In this document: positions 26,711 to 35,688 of the stretch, one piece after another
Position numbering within the stretch: the stretch's first letter is position 1
Layout: each line of letters begins with the position of its first letter
Assembly: GCF_050337045.1 (NCBI RefSeq)
Contig: NZ_JAKJSO010000008.1
Coordinates: 62,001-126,000 of the forward strand
Length of the DNA stretch: 64,000 nt
Direction: 5' to 3'
DNA from: Photobacterium kagoshimensis
Lineage (GTDB): Bacteria; Pseudomonadota; Gammaproteobacteria; Enterobacterales; Vibrionaceae
Program-made: the position numbers and the translations under genes
Notes under the pieces: generated by a model
Told to the model about the DNA's origin: nothing
Databases searched by the model: none
Seen by the model: the letters and a program-made list of their open reading frames with translations, nothing else

Positions 26711-26750
26711 GCCAAACAGCCAAACAGCCAAACAGCCAAACAGCCAAACA
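26711..26750. repeat. Tandem repeat, GCCAAACA x 5
   Basis: Five perfect head-to-tail copies of the 8-bp unit GCCAAACA fill 40 bases. They lie between the stop of the secreted protein and its terminator, whose stem starts inside the last copy. Perfect short tandem arrays are prone to slippage. Confidence 0.95.
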
Positions 26751-26777
26751 CCGAGCTCATTATGTCTCGGTGTTTTT
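26748..26777 (+). terminator. Rho-independent terminator
   Basis: Stem ACACCGAG (26748-26755) with CTCGGTGT (26766-26773) and a T-run. Its left arm uses the final bases of the tandem repeat. Confidence 0.88.
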
Positions 26778-26961
26778 GATCCTCTCGAACAAAGATGATT
26801 ATGCTCACCATTGAATAGTTCTGACCGCACTAGATATTGTTGATGCATAGATGCGCAGTTCCGTCTATATCGTTGACGAATATTAGCTAGATTTAGCCTT
26901 TTGTTTACAATTTATTTGTTTTATACCAATTGTGTGACTATTTTTGTTTTGTAGAAGATAA

Positions 26962-26973
26962 ATTGTCGACAAT
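26962..26973. promoter_or_regulatory. GntR-type operator
   Basis: ATTGTCGACAAT is a perfect 12-bp palindrome that fits the GntR/FadR-subfamily half-site pattern (TTGT-ACAA with a short centre). It lies 65 bp upstream of the GntR regulator that heads the methylcitrate genes, so autoregulation and control of prpBCD are likely. Confidence 0.65.
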
Positions 26974-27038
26974 ATCCCTTTTCTTACTCGACGTGTGATT
27001 AAGCCTAAGTTGTATTTGTAATAAGGACTGCAGCTGCA

Positions 27039-27701
27039 ATGGACATAGTAAAAGAGCTAACTAAGTCAGAGGATCTGACAGAGCGCTTGATAGAAGCCAT
27101 TGTGAATGGTAGCTACCCAGCAGGCAGTAAAATTGCGGAGTCTGATTTGGCCAATACCTTTGGGGTAAGCCGAGGACCATTACGAGAAGCCTTAATGCGA
27201 GTTGAGGCATTAAGGCTGATTGAGCGTGCTCCGCACGTAGGGGCTCGCATTGTTGAACTCAGCCAAGAAAAGCTTATTGAAATTTATGCAGTACGTGAAG
27301 CATTAGAAGGGATGGCAGCAAGCTTAGCCTGTGTACATATTTCTGATCAAGAAATTGAGGGGCTGCAACATCTCTTAAATACCCACCACCAGTATATTGA
27401 AAAGGTTGAAGGCGCATCTTATTTCCACCAGCAGGGTGATTTCGATTTTCATTATCGCATTATAAAAGCCAGCAAAAATTCCAAGCTGATAAGCCTGCTG
27501 TGCGATGAGCTTTATCATTTATTGCGCATGTACCGCTACCAATCGCCACGCGCACATTCACGTCCTAGCCAAGCCCTGAGTGAGCATGCTCAGATCCTCG
27601 CTGCAATCAAAGAACGCGATGGCGAACTAGCCGAAATGTTAATGCGCCGCCACATTATGCGAAGTCGACAGTTGATAGAGCAACAATTAGAAACTATGTG
27701 A
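27039..27701 (+). CDS. GntR/FCD-family transcriptional regulator of the methylcitrate genes
   Basis: A 220-residue regulator. The winged HTH (about residues 10-75) has the GntR signature IAESDLANTFGVSRGPLREAL. The all-helical FCD effector domain (about 80-215) shows the metal-coordinating Asp and His residues of the subfamily (DFDFHYRI, SEHAQI, MRRHI). It lies 18 bases before prpB in the same direction. It is not the sigma-54 PrpR of E. coli; many gammaproteobacteria use a GntR regulator here instead. The effector is probably methylcitrate or methylisocitrate, by analogy only. Confidence 0.88.
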   Translation: MDIVKELTKSEDLTERLIEAIVNGSYPAGSKIAESDLANTFGVSRGPLREALMRVEALRLIERAPHVGARIVELSQEKLIEIYAVREALEGMAASLACVHISDQEIEGLQHLLNTHHQYIEKVEGASYFHQQGDFDFHYRIIKASKNSKLISLLCDELYHLLRMYRYQSPRAHSRPSQALSEHAQILAAIKERDGELAEMLMRRHIMRSRQLIEQQLETM

Positions 27702-27719
27702 TGACAAGGAGATAGCATC

Positions 27720-28589
27720 ATGACACCCGGAAAGCGATTTCGACAGGCAGTAGCGACTCATCATCCGCTTCAAATTGTAGGGGCAATCAATCCGTATTGC
27801 GCCATGATGGCAGAACAAGTGGGGCATCACGTTATTTACCTGTCGGGTGGTGGCATTGCTAATGCGTCCTACGGCTTGCCTGATTTGGGGATCACCACCT
27901 TGAATGATGTGCTTGAAGATGTGCGTAGGGTGACGGCTGCCTCGTCATTGCCGCTGTTAGTCGATATAGATACGGGGTTTGGTGGGGCTTTTAATATTGC
28001 ACGTACTATTCGAGAAGTTGAAAAAGCAGGGGCGGCAGCGGTACATATTGAAGACCAAGTGGCGCAAAAACGCTGCGGTCATCGGCCTAATAAAGCCATT
28101 GTGAGCCAGCAAGAGATGGTCGATAGGATCAAAGCTTGTGTCGACGCAAAAACAGACAGTGATTTTGTTGTAATGGCACGAACAGATGCCTTAGCAGTTG
28201 AAGGGATGGATGCTGCCATTGAACGCGCTGTAGCCTGTGTTGAAGCGGGAGCAGACATGATTTTCCCTGAAGCGATAAACACGTTAGATCAATATAAACA
28301 GTTTTCCTCGGCCATTGATGTGCCAATTTTGGCCAATATTACCGAGTTTGGTCAGACGCCATTATTCTCAGCTGAAGAATTGGCAGAAAGTGGCGTTGAC
28401 ATGGTGTTGTACCCGCTTAGTGCGTTTCGTGCCATGAACCAAGCCGCACTTAATGTCTATCAGCATCTAAAAGATGACGGTCATCAGCGTCAGGTTGTTG
28501 ATGCAATGCAAACCCGAGAAGCGCTCTATCAATTCTTAGGTTATCACCAGTATGAAGAAACGCTCGATAAGTTATTCTCAAAAAAATAG
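27720..28589 (+). CDS. prpB: Methylisocitrate lyase PrpB
   Basis: A 289-residue TIM-barrel enzyme that splits 2-methylisocitrate to pyruvate and succinate, the last step of the propionate methylcitrate cycle. Characteristic segments are VYLSGGGIANASYGLPDLG, DIDTGFGG and HIEDQVAQKRCGHRP with the catalytic cysteine. It has a strong AAGGAG ribosome site. Length fits E. coli PrpB (296). It is the first enzyme gene of prpBCD. Confidence 0.95.
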   Translation: MTPGKRFRQAVATHHPLQIVGAINPYCAMMAEQVGHHVIYLSGGGIANASYGLPDLGITTLNDVLEDVRRVTAASSLPLLVDIDTGFGGAFNIARTIREVEKAGAAAVHIEDQVAQKRCGHRPNKAIVSQQEMVDRIKACVDAKTDSDFVVMARTDALAVEGMDAAIERAVACVEAGADMIFPEAINTLDQYKQFSSAIDVPILANITEFGQTPLFSAEELAESGVDMVLYPLSAFRAMNQAALNVYQHLKDDGHQRQVVDAMQTREALYQFLGYHQYEETLDKLFSKK

Positions 28590-28691
28590 CCTAGAAAAAA
28601 GGGCTGAAAGTCAGTCATTAATTCGTTCTTTAATTTCATTTGTGCAGTGAAATTTATGTATTCATAACGTAATCGACAAAAGGAGTTTGCT

Positions 28692-29852
28692 ATGCCAACG
28701 CTCGCCGTAGCTGATATAGAAAAGGACAGTAGTCACGTTAGTGGTGCAGGACTGCGTGGTCAAAGTGCGGGAACAACATCATTATGTACAGTGGGTAAGA
28801 CGGGAACTGGCCTGACATATCGTGGTTACGATATTACGGATCTTGCACACCACGCTGAATTTGAAGAAGTCGCGTATTTATTATTGAAAGGGAAATTACC
28901 GAATCAGCAAGAGCTGGATGAGTATAAGCAGACGTTGATTGCCAAGCGTGGCTTACCAGATGCGCTCAAGTTAGTCTTAGAGGCCATACCCGCCACGGCA
29001 CACCCTATGGATGTGATGCGTACGGGCTGTTCTATGTTAGGTAACTTGGACCAAGAAACCGACTTTAGTCAACAGCAAGATAAAACAGAGACCTTGTTGG
29101 CGATGCTTCCTGCCATTATTTGTTATTGGTATCGCTTCAGTCATGATGGTGTTCGCATAGACACGGCATCAGCGAAAGAGCCCTGTATTGGTGGGTATTT
29201 TCTTGAAATGTTGACAGATAAAAAACCGCTGGCAATGCACAAACAAGTGATGCATTGCTCGCTTGTTTTGTATGCTGAACACGAATTTAATGCATCAACA
29301 TTTGCAGGGCGTGTTTGTGCCTCGACTTTATCCGATCTTCATTCATGTGTGACAGCAGCCATTGGTACCTTACGTGGCCCATTACATGGTGGTGCCAATG
29401 AAGCGGCAATGGCAATGATTCAACAATGGCGCACTCCAGATGAAGCCGAACAAGGCATCATGTTTTTGCTTGATGGAAAAGATAAAGTCATGGGGTTTGG
29501 ACATGCAATTTACCGCGAATCCGACCCACGTAATGCACTCATTAAAGAATGGTCACGCAAGCTAGCGAAAGATGCGAAAGATCCGCAGTTATTCGATATT
29601 TCTGTACGCGTTGAAGAAGTGCTAAAGCGTGAAAAAGACTTGTTCGCCAACGCCGACTTTTTCCATGCTTCTGCTTACCATTTCATGGGGATCCCCACTA
29701 AGTTGTTTACGCCGATTTTTGTCATGAGCCGAGTCACTGGCTGGGCTGCGCATATCTTTGAACAACGAGAGCATAACCGAATCATTCGCCCAAGTGCGGA
29801 TTACGTTGGTCCAGAGCATCAAGATTGGTTACCCATTGAAGAGCGTGATTAA
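28692..29852 (+). CDS. prpC: 2-methylcitrate synthase PrpC
   Basis: A 386-residue member of the citrate synthase family that condenses propionyl-CoA with oxaloacetate. The N-terminus has GLRGQSAGTTSLCTVGKTGTGLTYRGYDI, as in PrpC. The catalytic residues lie in GPLHGGANEAAM and MGFGHAIYR, with an Asp in the C-terminal ANADFFHASAYHFMGI segment. Length and motifs favour PrpC over the longer GltA. A GGAG site precedes the ATG, 102 bases after prpB. Confidence 0.94.
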   Translation: MPTLAVADIEKDSSHVSGAGLRGQSAGTTSLCTVGKTGTGLTYRGYDITDLAHHAEFEEVAYLLLKGKLPNQQELDEYKQTLIAKRGLPDALKLVLEAIPATAHPMDVMRTGCSMLGNLDQETDFSQQQDKTETLLAMLPAIICYWYRFSHDGVRIDTASAKEPCIGGYFLEMLTDKKPLAMHKQVMHCSLVLYAEHEFNASTFAGRVCASTLSDLHSCVTAAIGTLRGPLHGGANEAAMAMIQQWRTPDEAEQGIMFLLDGKDKVMGFGHAIYRESDPRNALIKEWSRKLAKDAKDPQLFDISVRVEEVLKREKDLFANADFFHASAYHFMGIPTKLFTPIFVMSRVTGWAAHIFEQREHNRIIRPSADYVGPEHQDWLPIEERD

Positions 29853-29900
29853 ACGCAATAGAGCAATTTGGCAAAACTAAAGGATTAGACAGGACTTAGC

Positions 29901-31352
29901 ATGAGCATGAATGTAGATATAAACGAACGCCCCGCACCTGATGCACTGTTGGTGAAAATTGCGGATTATGTAGCGAACAGTGAGATCCACTCTAGCGAGG
30001 CGTACAACACAGCACGTAACTGCCTGATGGATACCTTAGGTTGTGGCTTATTAGCGTTGCGCTTTCCCGAATGTACTAAACATTTAGGCCCAATTGTACC
30101 GGGCACTACTGTCCGCCATGGTGCGCGTGTGCCGGGAACCTCACATGAACTTGACCCAGTAATGGCGGCATTTAATATCGGCTGTATTATCCGCTGGCTA
30201 GACTATAACGATACATGGTTAGCCGCAGAGTGGGGGCACCCTTCAGATAATCTTGGAGGGATCCTTGCGACTGCCGATTACTTGAGCCGCGTGGCAGTTG
30301 CAGAGGGTAAAGCGCCACTTACTATGCGCGATGTACTTACTGCTATGATCAAAGCCCATGAAATTCAAGGAGTGCTGGCATTAGAGAACAGCTATAACCG
30401 CGTGGGGCTGGATCATGTGTTATTAGTACGTGTTGCCTCTACGGCGGTTGTCACGAAAATGCTCGGTGGAAGTCGTGATCAAATTATCGATGCTGTTTCG
30501 CAAGCTTGGGTCGATGGATGCTCACTGCGTACCTATCGCCATGCGCCTAATGCGGGGTCACGTAAATCATGGGCGGCAGGTGATGCAACTTCACGCGCTG
30601 TTCGACTTGCCATGATCACCATGAAAGGCGAGATGGGTCTACCGTCGGTATTAAGCGCACCGCAGTGGGGCTTTTACGATGTTCAGTTTAAAGGTGAGCA
30701 ATTTAAAGTTAATCAGCCGTTTGATAGCTATGTAATGGAAAACGTGTTGTTTAAGATTTCTTTCCCTGCTGAGTTTCATGCACAAACGGCGGTTGAGTGC
30801 GCGGTGATACTACATCAACAAGTGAAAGATCGCCTTGATGATATTGAACGAATAGAAATTACTACGCATGAATCTGCTATTCGTATTATTTCCAAAGTCG
30901 GTGACTTGGCCAATCCCGCCGATCGTGACCACTGTCTGCAATACATGATTGCAGTCCCATTGATTCATGGCGATTTAATGGCTGAACATTATGAAGATGA
31001 TTTTCATCGCGATGATCCCCGCATTGATATGTTGCGTGGAAAAATGCAGGTGAAGGAAGACAAGCGCTACAGCGCAGAATACCTTGAAGACGATAAACGC
31101 TCGATTGCTAATGCGATCCAAGTCTTTTTTACGGATGGAAGCTCTACCGAGAAAGTCGCCGTTGAATATCCAATAGGGCATCGCCGTCGTCGTCAAGAAG
31201 GTATTCCCGTATTGGAACGTAAATTTATCCGAAATTTACAAACACGCTTTCCCGCATCAACTTGCCAATCTATTTTCGAATTATGCAGTGACCAAGCCAA
31301 GTTAGAGTCGACTCCTGTCAACGAGTTCATGGCAATGTTCGCTATTAATTAG
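29901..31352 (+). CDS. prpD: 2-methylcitrate dehydratase PrpD
   Basis: A 483-residue enzyme of the MmgE/PrpD family that removes water from 2-methylcitrate. It matches E. coli PrpD in length (483), with GCGLLALRFPECTKHLGP near the N-terminus, the RWLDYNDTW segment, and SFPAEFHAQTAVE in the C-terminal half. The operon therefore uses PrpD and not the AcnD/PrpF pair. No propionyl-CoA ligase gene is present. No clear terminator is seen downstream, only a weak stem near 31481-31503. Confidence 0.94.
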   Translation: MSMNVDINERPAPDALLVKIADYVANSEIHSSEAYNTARNCLMDTLGCGLLALRFPECTKHLGPIVPGTTVRHGARVPGTSHELDPVMAAFNIGCIIRWLDYNDTWLAAEWGHPSDNLGGILATADYLSRVAVAEGKAPLTMRDVLTAMIKAHEIQGVLALENSYNRVGLDHVLLVRVASTAVVTKMLGGSRDQIIDAVSQAWVDGCSLRTYRHAPNAGSRKSWAAGDATSRAVRLAMITMKGEMGLPSVLSAPQWGFYDVQFKGEQFKVNQPFDSYVMENVLFKISFPAEFHAQTAVECAVILHQQVKDRLDDIERIEITTHESAIRIISKVGDLANPADRDHCLQYMIAVPLIHGDLMAEHYEDDFHRDDPRIDMLRGKMQVKEDKRYSAEYLEDDKRSIANAIQVFFTDGSSTEKVAVEYPIGHRRRRQEGIPVLERKFIRNLQTRFPASTCQSIFELCSDQAKLESTPVNEFMAMFAIN

Positions 31353-31531
31353 AGGGATAAAGCTTGGTCGATTGTAGCTGCTTCTAGCGGTATAAACAGG
31401 CGTGAAAAGGTTAGTGATAAGAGTAATAACAGCAGCGCTGGCAAATTATGCGCTTGGTGTATAGAGGTTTGATGTAAAAATGTCCAGTCTATTAGGCTGG
31501 GCATTGAGGGTGAAACTAAAGATAAAAGAGG

Positions 31532-32356
31532 CTATTTCTTCTCTGCCGGAAGCGGTTGTCCTTGCTGGATGCGTTCAAGCAGCTCTTCACTGGTAATCTC
31601 ATGGCTGTGTTTAGCTATCACATCTAGCCATTTAAAGAGCTGACGTTGATGTTCGGACTCACAGTATTCGTCATGGCCTTGCTCTATTTGTTCATCTGTA
31701 TATTCATTTTTATACTTTTCTGGATTGAAGCCAAAAACGAGGCATTGGATATTGTAGTAACGCTGAGCATCTAGGCTGTGTTCATCCCAAAAATGACCAT
31801 CTTCGAATACTTCTGTTTTTTCATCACTGATCGCAAACCAATCTGCGGCATTTAACACTATGTCTTCGCCATTGTCGTTGAAATAAAGTAAGAGAAGGGT
31901 AGCCAGGTTATCGACAGCATCTTCCTCTTTGCCCAAAACGACAATCTGGTAGTGGTTTAAATAAGCATGCCCATATTCATGGAATAAAATGAATTGAAGC
32001 GCATCCAGTGTTGCTTGATCTACGCTTCTACCTGTTTTCTCGTAATTATCTTCACTAAAAAGGGTATAGAGCTCGGTGGCAAATTCATAGGGCATTTGGA
32101 TTGTATTTATTTCAGGGTCGAATAATGGCCCATCAATTTTATTTGCCCACACTATCTTTAAGTCACCGTTAATCGGTGCTAGCCAGTTAAAAAACGCCGC
32201 TATTTCGTTCGAAACTTGTTTTATCTCTGTTAATAAATCACTCGGAATAGTGCCATCTTCAGCCTTAAAAGTGACAGTTGTTTCTGCTACTGCTATGCAT
32301 GGTAGTAGTAACACAGAAAAAAATACTGATTTAAGCCAGCGTCTTGTGCTTTGCAT
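31532..32356 (-). CDS. DUF4344-type secreted metallopeptidase
   Basis: A 274-residue exported protein with a signal peptide (about 1-24, ending AVA). Residues near 128-140 read LFHEYGHAYLNHY, the HExxH zinc-protease motif, followed by a Glu/Asp-rich stretch (KEEDAVDNLATLLLL) that could supply the third zinc ligand. This matches the DUF4344 metallopeptidase family, often of unknown substrate. It is a lone gene convergent with prpD. Confidence 0.8.
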   Translation of the reverse strand: MQSTRRWLKSVFFSVLLLPCIAVAETTVTFKAEDGTIPSDLLTEIKQVSNEIAAFFNWLAPINGDLKIVWANKIDGPLFDPEINTIQMPYEFATELYTLFSEDNYEKTGRSVDQATLDALQFILFHEYGHAYLNHYQIVVLGKEEDAVDNLATLLLLYFNDNGEDIVLNAADWFAISDEKTEVFEDGHFWDEHSLDAQRYYNIQCLVFGFNPEKYKNEYTDEQIEQGHDEYCESEHQRQLFKWLDVIAKHSHEITSEELLERIQQGQPLPAEKK

Positions 32357-32647
32357 TCTCTATCCTTCATGTGAATGTTTTTATCATTAAAAAGATATTT
32401 ACAACATAAATTTTCGCAGAAAAGTGCTGATAAAACGACATCATATGATAAATATGTGCAATAAATGCACTATGGGTATAGAGTGCCGTTTGACTGCCTG
32501 TAGCTTTGCAACGCACTATAATGTGCGCTATGTCAATAAAGTTAATATTCAACTGCGTGCTATTAAGTATGGTGATATACAATTGAGAGGTAATCCGTGT
32601 TTACCTATTCAAAATAGGTGGTTAATGACCGCCAAGAGTTTTTATTG

Positions 32648-34570
32648 ATGGATATAAAACCGAAGCATTTAATACAAACAATCATTCCACTGATTGTTGT
32701 CGTGTTCTTATCGTTGTCTTATGTCGGATATTCTGATCTTAGAGTGAGCCGAGCTGCGGCCTACCAACAAGCAAAAGATAATGTCTCATTCGCTAATGAA
32801 TATTTGAAAATTCACTTTAATTCCGTTGAAAATCACTTGTATTTATTAGGCCAAATATTAGTTCGTGATATTGCAATTGATGAATATATTGCTATGGGTG
32901 ATGCGCTTATAGCTAATCAAAAAAAGCTATCCGAAGTTGGGCTGTATTCTCAAGGAAGCTATTACGGCACACATGGTGTTGAAGCACATAATGTTGCAAG
33001 TAAAATGGAAAATCGGCCTTGGTATAATCCAAATAGTAAGGTAGGTGAAAGTTATATATCACCTATTTATATGAGTCGTACAACGGATAAATGGAGCGTA
33101 ACAGTTGTAAAAGTTATAGAAATGGCAAATAAGCAATTGGCTTATATATTATTAGAAACAGATGTTACTGAATTATATAAACAATTGGCATTGCTTAAGA
33201 CCATGAAAAATGGCTATGTATATGTTGTCGATGGGAATAGCCGTCAAATTATTATGCATCCAGACCATTCTCGTATTGGTAGCTTATCCGTTAGCGTCGA
33301 GCCTGAACTGCTTCAGAGTATTCAGAAGGGGGAAACACAAGGGGAAATAGATGGCTATATGTACAAGATGCGGTGGAAATTTAGTGTTTACGACGCAGAT
33401 AATGCATTTGGTTGGATTTTATTATCGGGCACTATTACGCAAGATATAACTTCACAAGCGTTTAACTTAGGTGCAGTTAGCATTACATTGTTTTGTGTTA
33501 TCGGTATCATGGTGCTTATTAATTTAATTTCTAAGCGTGTACATAATAATGGTCGATTATTAACAGAAGTCGATGGGCTGGTGGCATTAGACCAAAGGTT
33601 AAATGCCATGATTAAAGATCTTGTCCCTTGTGAAAGTGTTATTTTGTTTACCTACAATGAAGATCACCAAGAATATGTGGATGTGCACAGAAGGTATACT
33701 TTTTCTCAGGAAATTGTTGAGCGATTCCTGACTCTAGATAAACGTCAAAGTATGCGTGTTTCCGTTTCGAATAGAAATGACCTCATTGCACGGCATATAT
33801 CGCCAACTCGTGCAGTATTTCGAGTGCCTCTCATCATTAATGAGCAGTTACAAGGCATAGTGTATTTGTTAGGCACACCAGCAGTGTTACCTTGGTTTGT
33901 TAATATTTACCGTATCTATGCTCAGGGTGCCTTAAACCATGTGCTACTAAGGCAGCGAATTAAAGATAAAGATCAAATGACTAACTTGATGAATAAAAAC
34001 TATTTACGCTCTCATATTCAACAAGTGCTAATGAAAAATCAAACTGGTTATTATTTGGCGATGTTAGATATTGATGATTTTAAAATGATTAATGATGGCT
34101 TGGGGCACTTATTTGGTGATCAAGTTATCTTATCTGTTGGAGAAAAGTTAAAAGAGGTTATGCCGGATCAGGCAATTATTGCCCGTTATGGTGGTGATGA
34201 GTTTTCGATTATGTTTATGGCAGAATCGAGTATTGCTGCGGACAGTAAATTACAAGTATTGCGGCGAGCGTTAAGCCAGTCACAGGTTCATTTTAATGGA
34301 AAAAAAGCAAGTTACACTGTAAGTGTCGGTTTTGCTGAGGTACAGGGAGAGCTAGACAGTGTTATCTCCCTTGCTGATAATGCTTTATACAAAGCAAAGA
34401 AAAATAAACCCTCAAAAGTATGCTTGCATGACATGGGGTACGGCCCGTGCCGTTATTACCAATGTGATGATGATGTGAATGTGACGAGCCCTAAAACGGG
34501 TGAGTGTCGGCCTTGTGGTAATACTGTGGGTTCAGAGCATGCTGGCAGTATAAACGTAGAGGTAGTTTAA
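32648..34570 (+). CDS. Diguanylate cyclase with Cache-like sensor and Cys-rich tail
   Basis: About 640 residues. Helix 1 (about residues 6-25) and helix 2 (about 280-300) flank a periplasmic Cache-like domain (HGVEAHNVASKMENRPWYNPN, YVVDGNSRQIIMHPDHSRIG). A GAF-like segment is possible at about 320-440, then a GGDEF domain (about 455-600) with the intact active motif ARYGGDEFSI, so it should make cyclic di-GMP; the PVL/RxxD inhibitory site is not obvious. The last 40 residues contain five cysteines (CLHDMGYGPC, YYQC, GECRPC), an unusual tail that may bind metal. The ATG at 32648 is preferred over a GTG at 32618. Lone gene. Confidence 0.88.
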   Translation: MDIKPKHLIQTIIPLIVVVFLSLSYVGYSDLRVSRAAAYQQAKDNVSFANEYLKIHFNSVENHLYLLGQILVRDIAIDEYIAMGDALIANQKKLSEVGLYSQGSYYGTHGVEAHNVASKMENRPWYNPNSKVGESYISPIYMSRTTDKWSVTVVKVIEMANKQLAYILLETDVTELYKQLALLKTMKNGYVYVVDGNSRQIIMHPDHSRIGSLSVSVEPELLQSIQKGETQGEIDGYMYKMRWKFSVYDADNAFGWILLSGTITQDITSQAFNLGAVSITLFCVIGIMVLINLISKRVHNNGRLLTEVDGLVALDQRLNAMIKDLVPCESVILFTYNEDHQEYVDVHRRYTFSQEIVERFLTLDKRQSMRVSVSNRNDLIARHISPTRAVFRVPLIINEQLQGIVYLLGTPAVLPWFVNIYRIYAQGALNHVLLRQRIKDKDQMTNLMNKNYLRSHIQQVLMKNQTGYYLAMLDIDDFKMINDGLGHLFGDQVILSVGEKLKEVMPDQAIIARYGGDEFSIMFMAESSIAADSKLQVLRRALSQSQVHFNGKKASYTVSVGFAEVQGELDSVISLADNALYKAKKNKPSKVCLHDMGYGPCRYYQCDDDVNVTSPKTGECRPCGNTVGSEHAGSINVEVV

Positions 34571-34580
34571 GCTTGTTAAG

Positions 34581-34629
34581 ACTAGACGCCTATTGTATGT
34601 CCGATGAGCATTTGCTCTAGGCGTCTAGT
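34581..34629. terminator. Long-stem hairpin between convergent genes
   Basis: A perfect 12-bp inverted repeat (ACTAGACGCCTA 34581-34592, TAGGCGTCTAGT 34618-34629) with a 25-base loop lies between the cyclase and the convergent TetR gene. It lacks a strong T-run, so termination is only likely from position. Confidence 0.5.
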
Positions 34630-34675
34630 GTGAAATACCGTGATATGACTAACTGCGATGCACGATCTGGGCGCC

Positions 34676-35362
34676 TCAGTTTGTTATTTCATTTAACACT
34701 GGTGTTAATAAGGGTTTTGGCTTTTTTATCAGTGGGGTGGTTAGATAAGTGCCTAGATAGGCCTTAGCTGCTCGTTTGGCTTCATTAGCCATGCTTGTGG
34801 TAATAAAGCCATACTTCATTTGTGATAGAGTGAAAATAACATCTACTATTTCAACCCAGATATGGAAAATGTCGGAATGGTTATCAATTTGTGGCAATTC
34901 AAAAAAACTATCTAGGATAAAATAAATTTTTGCAGAAATGATCAGATCGTTATTTCGATCTTTTTGTTTTATTGCAGGCGAGGTTTTCCCAGAGATAATC
35001 AGCTGTCTTGCTGCCTTTTCATGTTCATAGAAAACAATCGACCGTTCGATAAGAATATCGACAATATCTTGCCATTGCTCTATGTCACCATATGCGGGCA
35101 ATACCGATAATATATTGAGTAGCTCTTCACCGTAGTCCTGGGCGACGTCTGCGTATATATCATCAATATTAGCGTAAAAATGGTAGGCAGAGCTTTTTGG
35201 TACATTCGCACGTGACGCAATATCTGCAAATGTCACATTAGAAATATCCATTTCGACAAGCAATTCACGAGTTGCTGCTTTAAGTTGCTCTCTACGTTTT
35301 ATACCTCTTGCTTGCATATATTCCCTTATAACTTGCGTTGCGACTTCATTCTTTGTTGTCAC
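34676..35362 (-). CDS. TetR-family transcriptional regulator
   Basis: A 228-residue regulator. The HTH (about residues 18-65) has LKAATRELLVEMDISNVTFADIASRANVPKSSAYHFYANIDDIY, typical of TetR. The rest is a helical ligand-binding region without a recognisable subfamily. The gene is divergent from the peptide transporter gene dtpB, which lies 326 bases away and so might be a target. No ligand is suggested. Confidence 0.85.
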   Translation of the reverse strand: MTTKNEVATQVIREYMQARGIKRREQLKAATRELLVEMDISNVTFADIASRANVPKSSAYHFYANIDDIYADVAQDYGEELLNILSVLPAYGDIEQWQDIVDILIERSIVFYEHEKAARQLIISGKTSPAIKQKDRNNDLIISAKIYFILDSFFELPQIDNHSDIFHIWVEIVDVIFTLSQMKYGFITTSMANEAKRAAKAYLGTYLTTPLIKKPKPLLTPVLNEITN

Positions 35363-35571
35363 TATATCGTATGGATCTCATTGGTACAGCAGTAAATGCT
35401 AGGCTTGTGATAGAAAAGCCCATATGTCTAGGGATACAGCTTTGCATAGAAGCAAACGACAAACTCAGTCATTAGCTAAAGTTATCGTTTTCATTACATT
35501 GATTTAATTAACTTTTTTACTAGCATACAAAGATTGTTTACTATTTTGCCATTATGCAATCTTATTTGTAT

Positions 35572-35593
35572 GGATGTGATCCAGATCACTGGT
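35572..35593 (+). promoter_or_regulatory. CRP binding site upstream of dtpB
   Basis: The core TGTGATCCAGATCACT (35575-35590) matches the CRP consensus TGTGA-N6-TCACA in 9 of 10 specified positions, including the favoured T and A around the centre. It lies about 100 bp before the dtpB start. This would link peptide uptake to cAMP-CRP. The rest of 35363-35688 is AT-rich with no gene. Confidence 0.75.
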
Positions 35594-35688
35594 AACAATT
35601 TGAAACATCAACATGAATCACTTTATTACTTTTAATTTGCAGGTCTAATGCTCGCTCATATCATAGTAGACTAGAGGTTAAGGCTGCA

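Noticed and set aside
26606..26848. An 80-residue frame on the minus strand with repeated LFGCLAVW-like residues
   Set aside because: It is only the translation of the 8-bp tandem repeat and terminator; no ribosome site and low complexity.
32490..32527. TTGACT and a TATAAT centred in the palindrome CGCAC-TATAAT-GTGCG before the cyclase gene
   Set aside because: The spacing between the hexamers is 21 bases, too long for a normal promoter; left as a curiosity.
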